Assembly: GCA_046719185.1 (NCBI GenBank)
Contig: JBDNDK010000147.1
Location: 1-6,071 of the forward strand
DNA from: JBDNDK01 sp046719185
GTDB lineage: Bacteria > Armatimonadota > UBA5829
DNA: 6,071 nucleotides
Reading direction: 5' to 3'
This document shows positions 5,877 through 6,071 of this stretch, in pieces. Under the pieces are notes generated by a model, which worked only from the letters and a program-made list of their open reading frames with translations, had not been told where the DNA came from and did not search any database. Positions within the stretch are counted from its first letter, which is position 1; each line of letters opens with the position of its first letter. The translations under genes were made by a program, and so were the position numbers.

Positions 5877-6071
5877 TTACTGAGCAACAACATTAGCTGC
5901 CTGTGGACCTTTAGGACCGTCAGTAATTTCAAACATCACAGCCTGACCTTCGAAAAGTGTCTTTCTACCATCCATATTAATTGCTGAATAGTGAACAAAT
6001 ATATCTTTTCCTTCGTCTGTGGCAATGAAGCCGTAGCCTTTAGCATCGTTAAACCATAACTTGGCGCTAGC
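5877..6071 (-). CDS. Cold-shock domain protein (CspA family), N-terminus cut by window edge
   Basis: A small single-stranded nucleic-acid binding protein, a likely RNA chaperone of the CspA/CspB type. The 64 visible codons plus TAA read on the - strand. They begin ASAKLWFNDAKGYGFI, contain RNP1 (KGYGFI) and RNP2 (DIFVHYS), then DGRKTLFEGQAVMFEI and the family ending DGPKGPQAANVVAQ. Complete family members have about 65-70 residues, so only the initiator and perhaps one to a few residues lie beyond base 6071. All aromatic residues expected for RNA/ssDNA contact in these motifs (W, F, Y, F, F, H) are visible. It converges on the operon and has its own terminator. The promoter and any cold-shock 5' leader are outside the window. 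The family call is essentially certain; which csp paralogue it is cannot be told. Confidence 0.96.
   Translation of the reverse strand, partial: ASAKLWFNDAKGYGFIATDEGKDIFVHYSAINMDGRKTLFEGQAVMFEITDGPKGPQAANVVAQ

Overview
The window carries part of a type II secretion / type IV pilus-like (T2SS/T4P) assembly locus from an AT-rich bacterium. It is followed by a c-di-GMP phosphodiesterase gene and, on the opposite strand, a cold-shock protein gene. Arginine is written almost entirely as AGA/AGG, and several genes have good Shine-Dalgarno sites. The taxon cannot be fixed from this sequence. A T2SS-type pseudopilin cluster plus a multi-TM GAF/HD-GYP protein suggests an environmental or host-associated diderm-like lineage outside the well-studied proteobacteria, but that is inference.

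Layout, left to right, + strand: the C-terminal half of a GspF/PilC inner-membrane platform protein (1-689, cut by the window edge); a GspG-like pseudopilin (717-1172); a 108-nt spacer with a perfect 11-bp stem-loop; a 63-aa mini-protein that looks like a pseudopilin N-terminal helix without its processing site (1281-1472); a second GspG-like pseudopilin (1490-1930); a GspI/PilV-like minor pseudopilin (1944-2327); a GspJ-like minor pseudopilin (2302-2958, overlapping the previous gene); a PilX/GspK-like tip protein with a long beta-rich C-terminal region (2955-4100); and a six-TM + GAF + HD-GYP protein (4133-5809). On the - strand, a cold-shock protein (5877-6071, missing only its extreme N-terminus) converges on the operon. 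A hairpin with a T-rich tail between them is oriented to terminate the cold-shock transcript.

The + strand genes are tightly packed (gaps of 13-32 nt or overlaps, apart from the 108-nt hairpin spacer), so they probably form one operon. In the model, GspF anchors the assembly ATPase (expected upstream, not seen), the GspG-like proteins form the pseudopilus shaft, and the I-, J- and K/X-like proteins form the initiating tip. The HD-GYP protein could link pilus or secretion activity to local c-di-GMP breakdown; this rests on gene order alone.

The most unusual points are the mini-pseudopilin between two GspG paralogues of identical predicted mature length, the beta-rich PilX/GspK-like protein, and the HD-GYP metal-site variant (HHQE in place of the usual HHE). 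I see no sign of a wholly new system. The locus reads as a divergent version of a known one.
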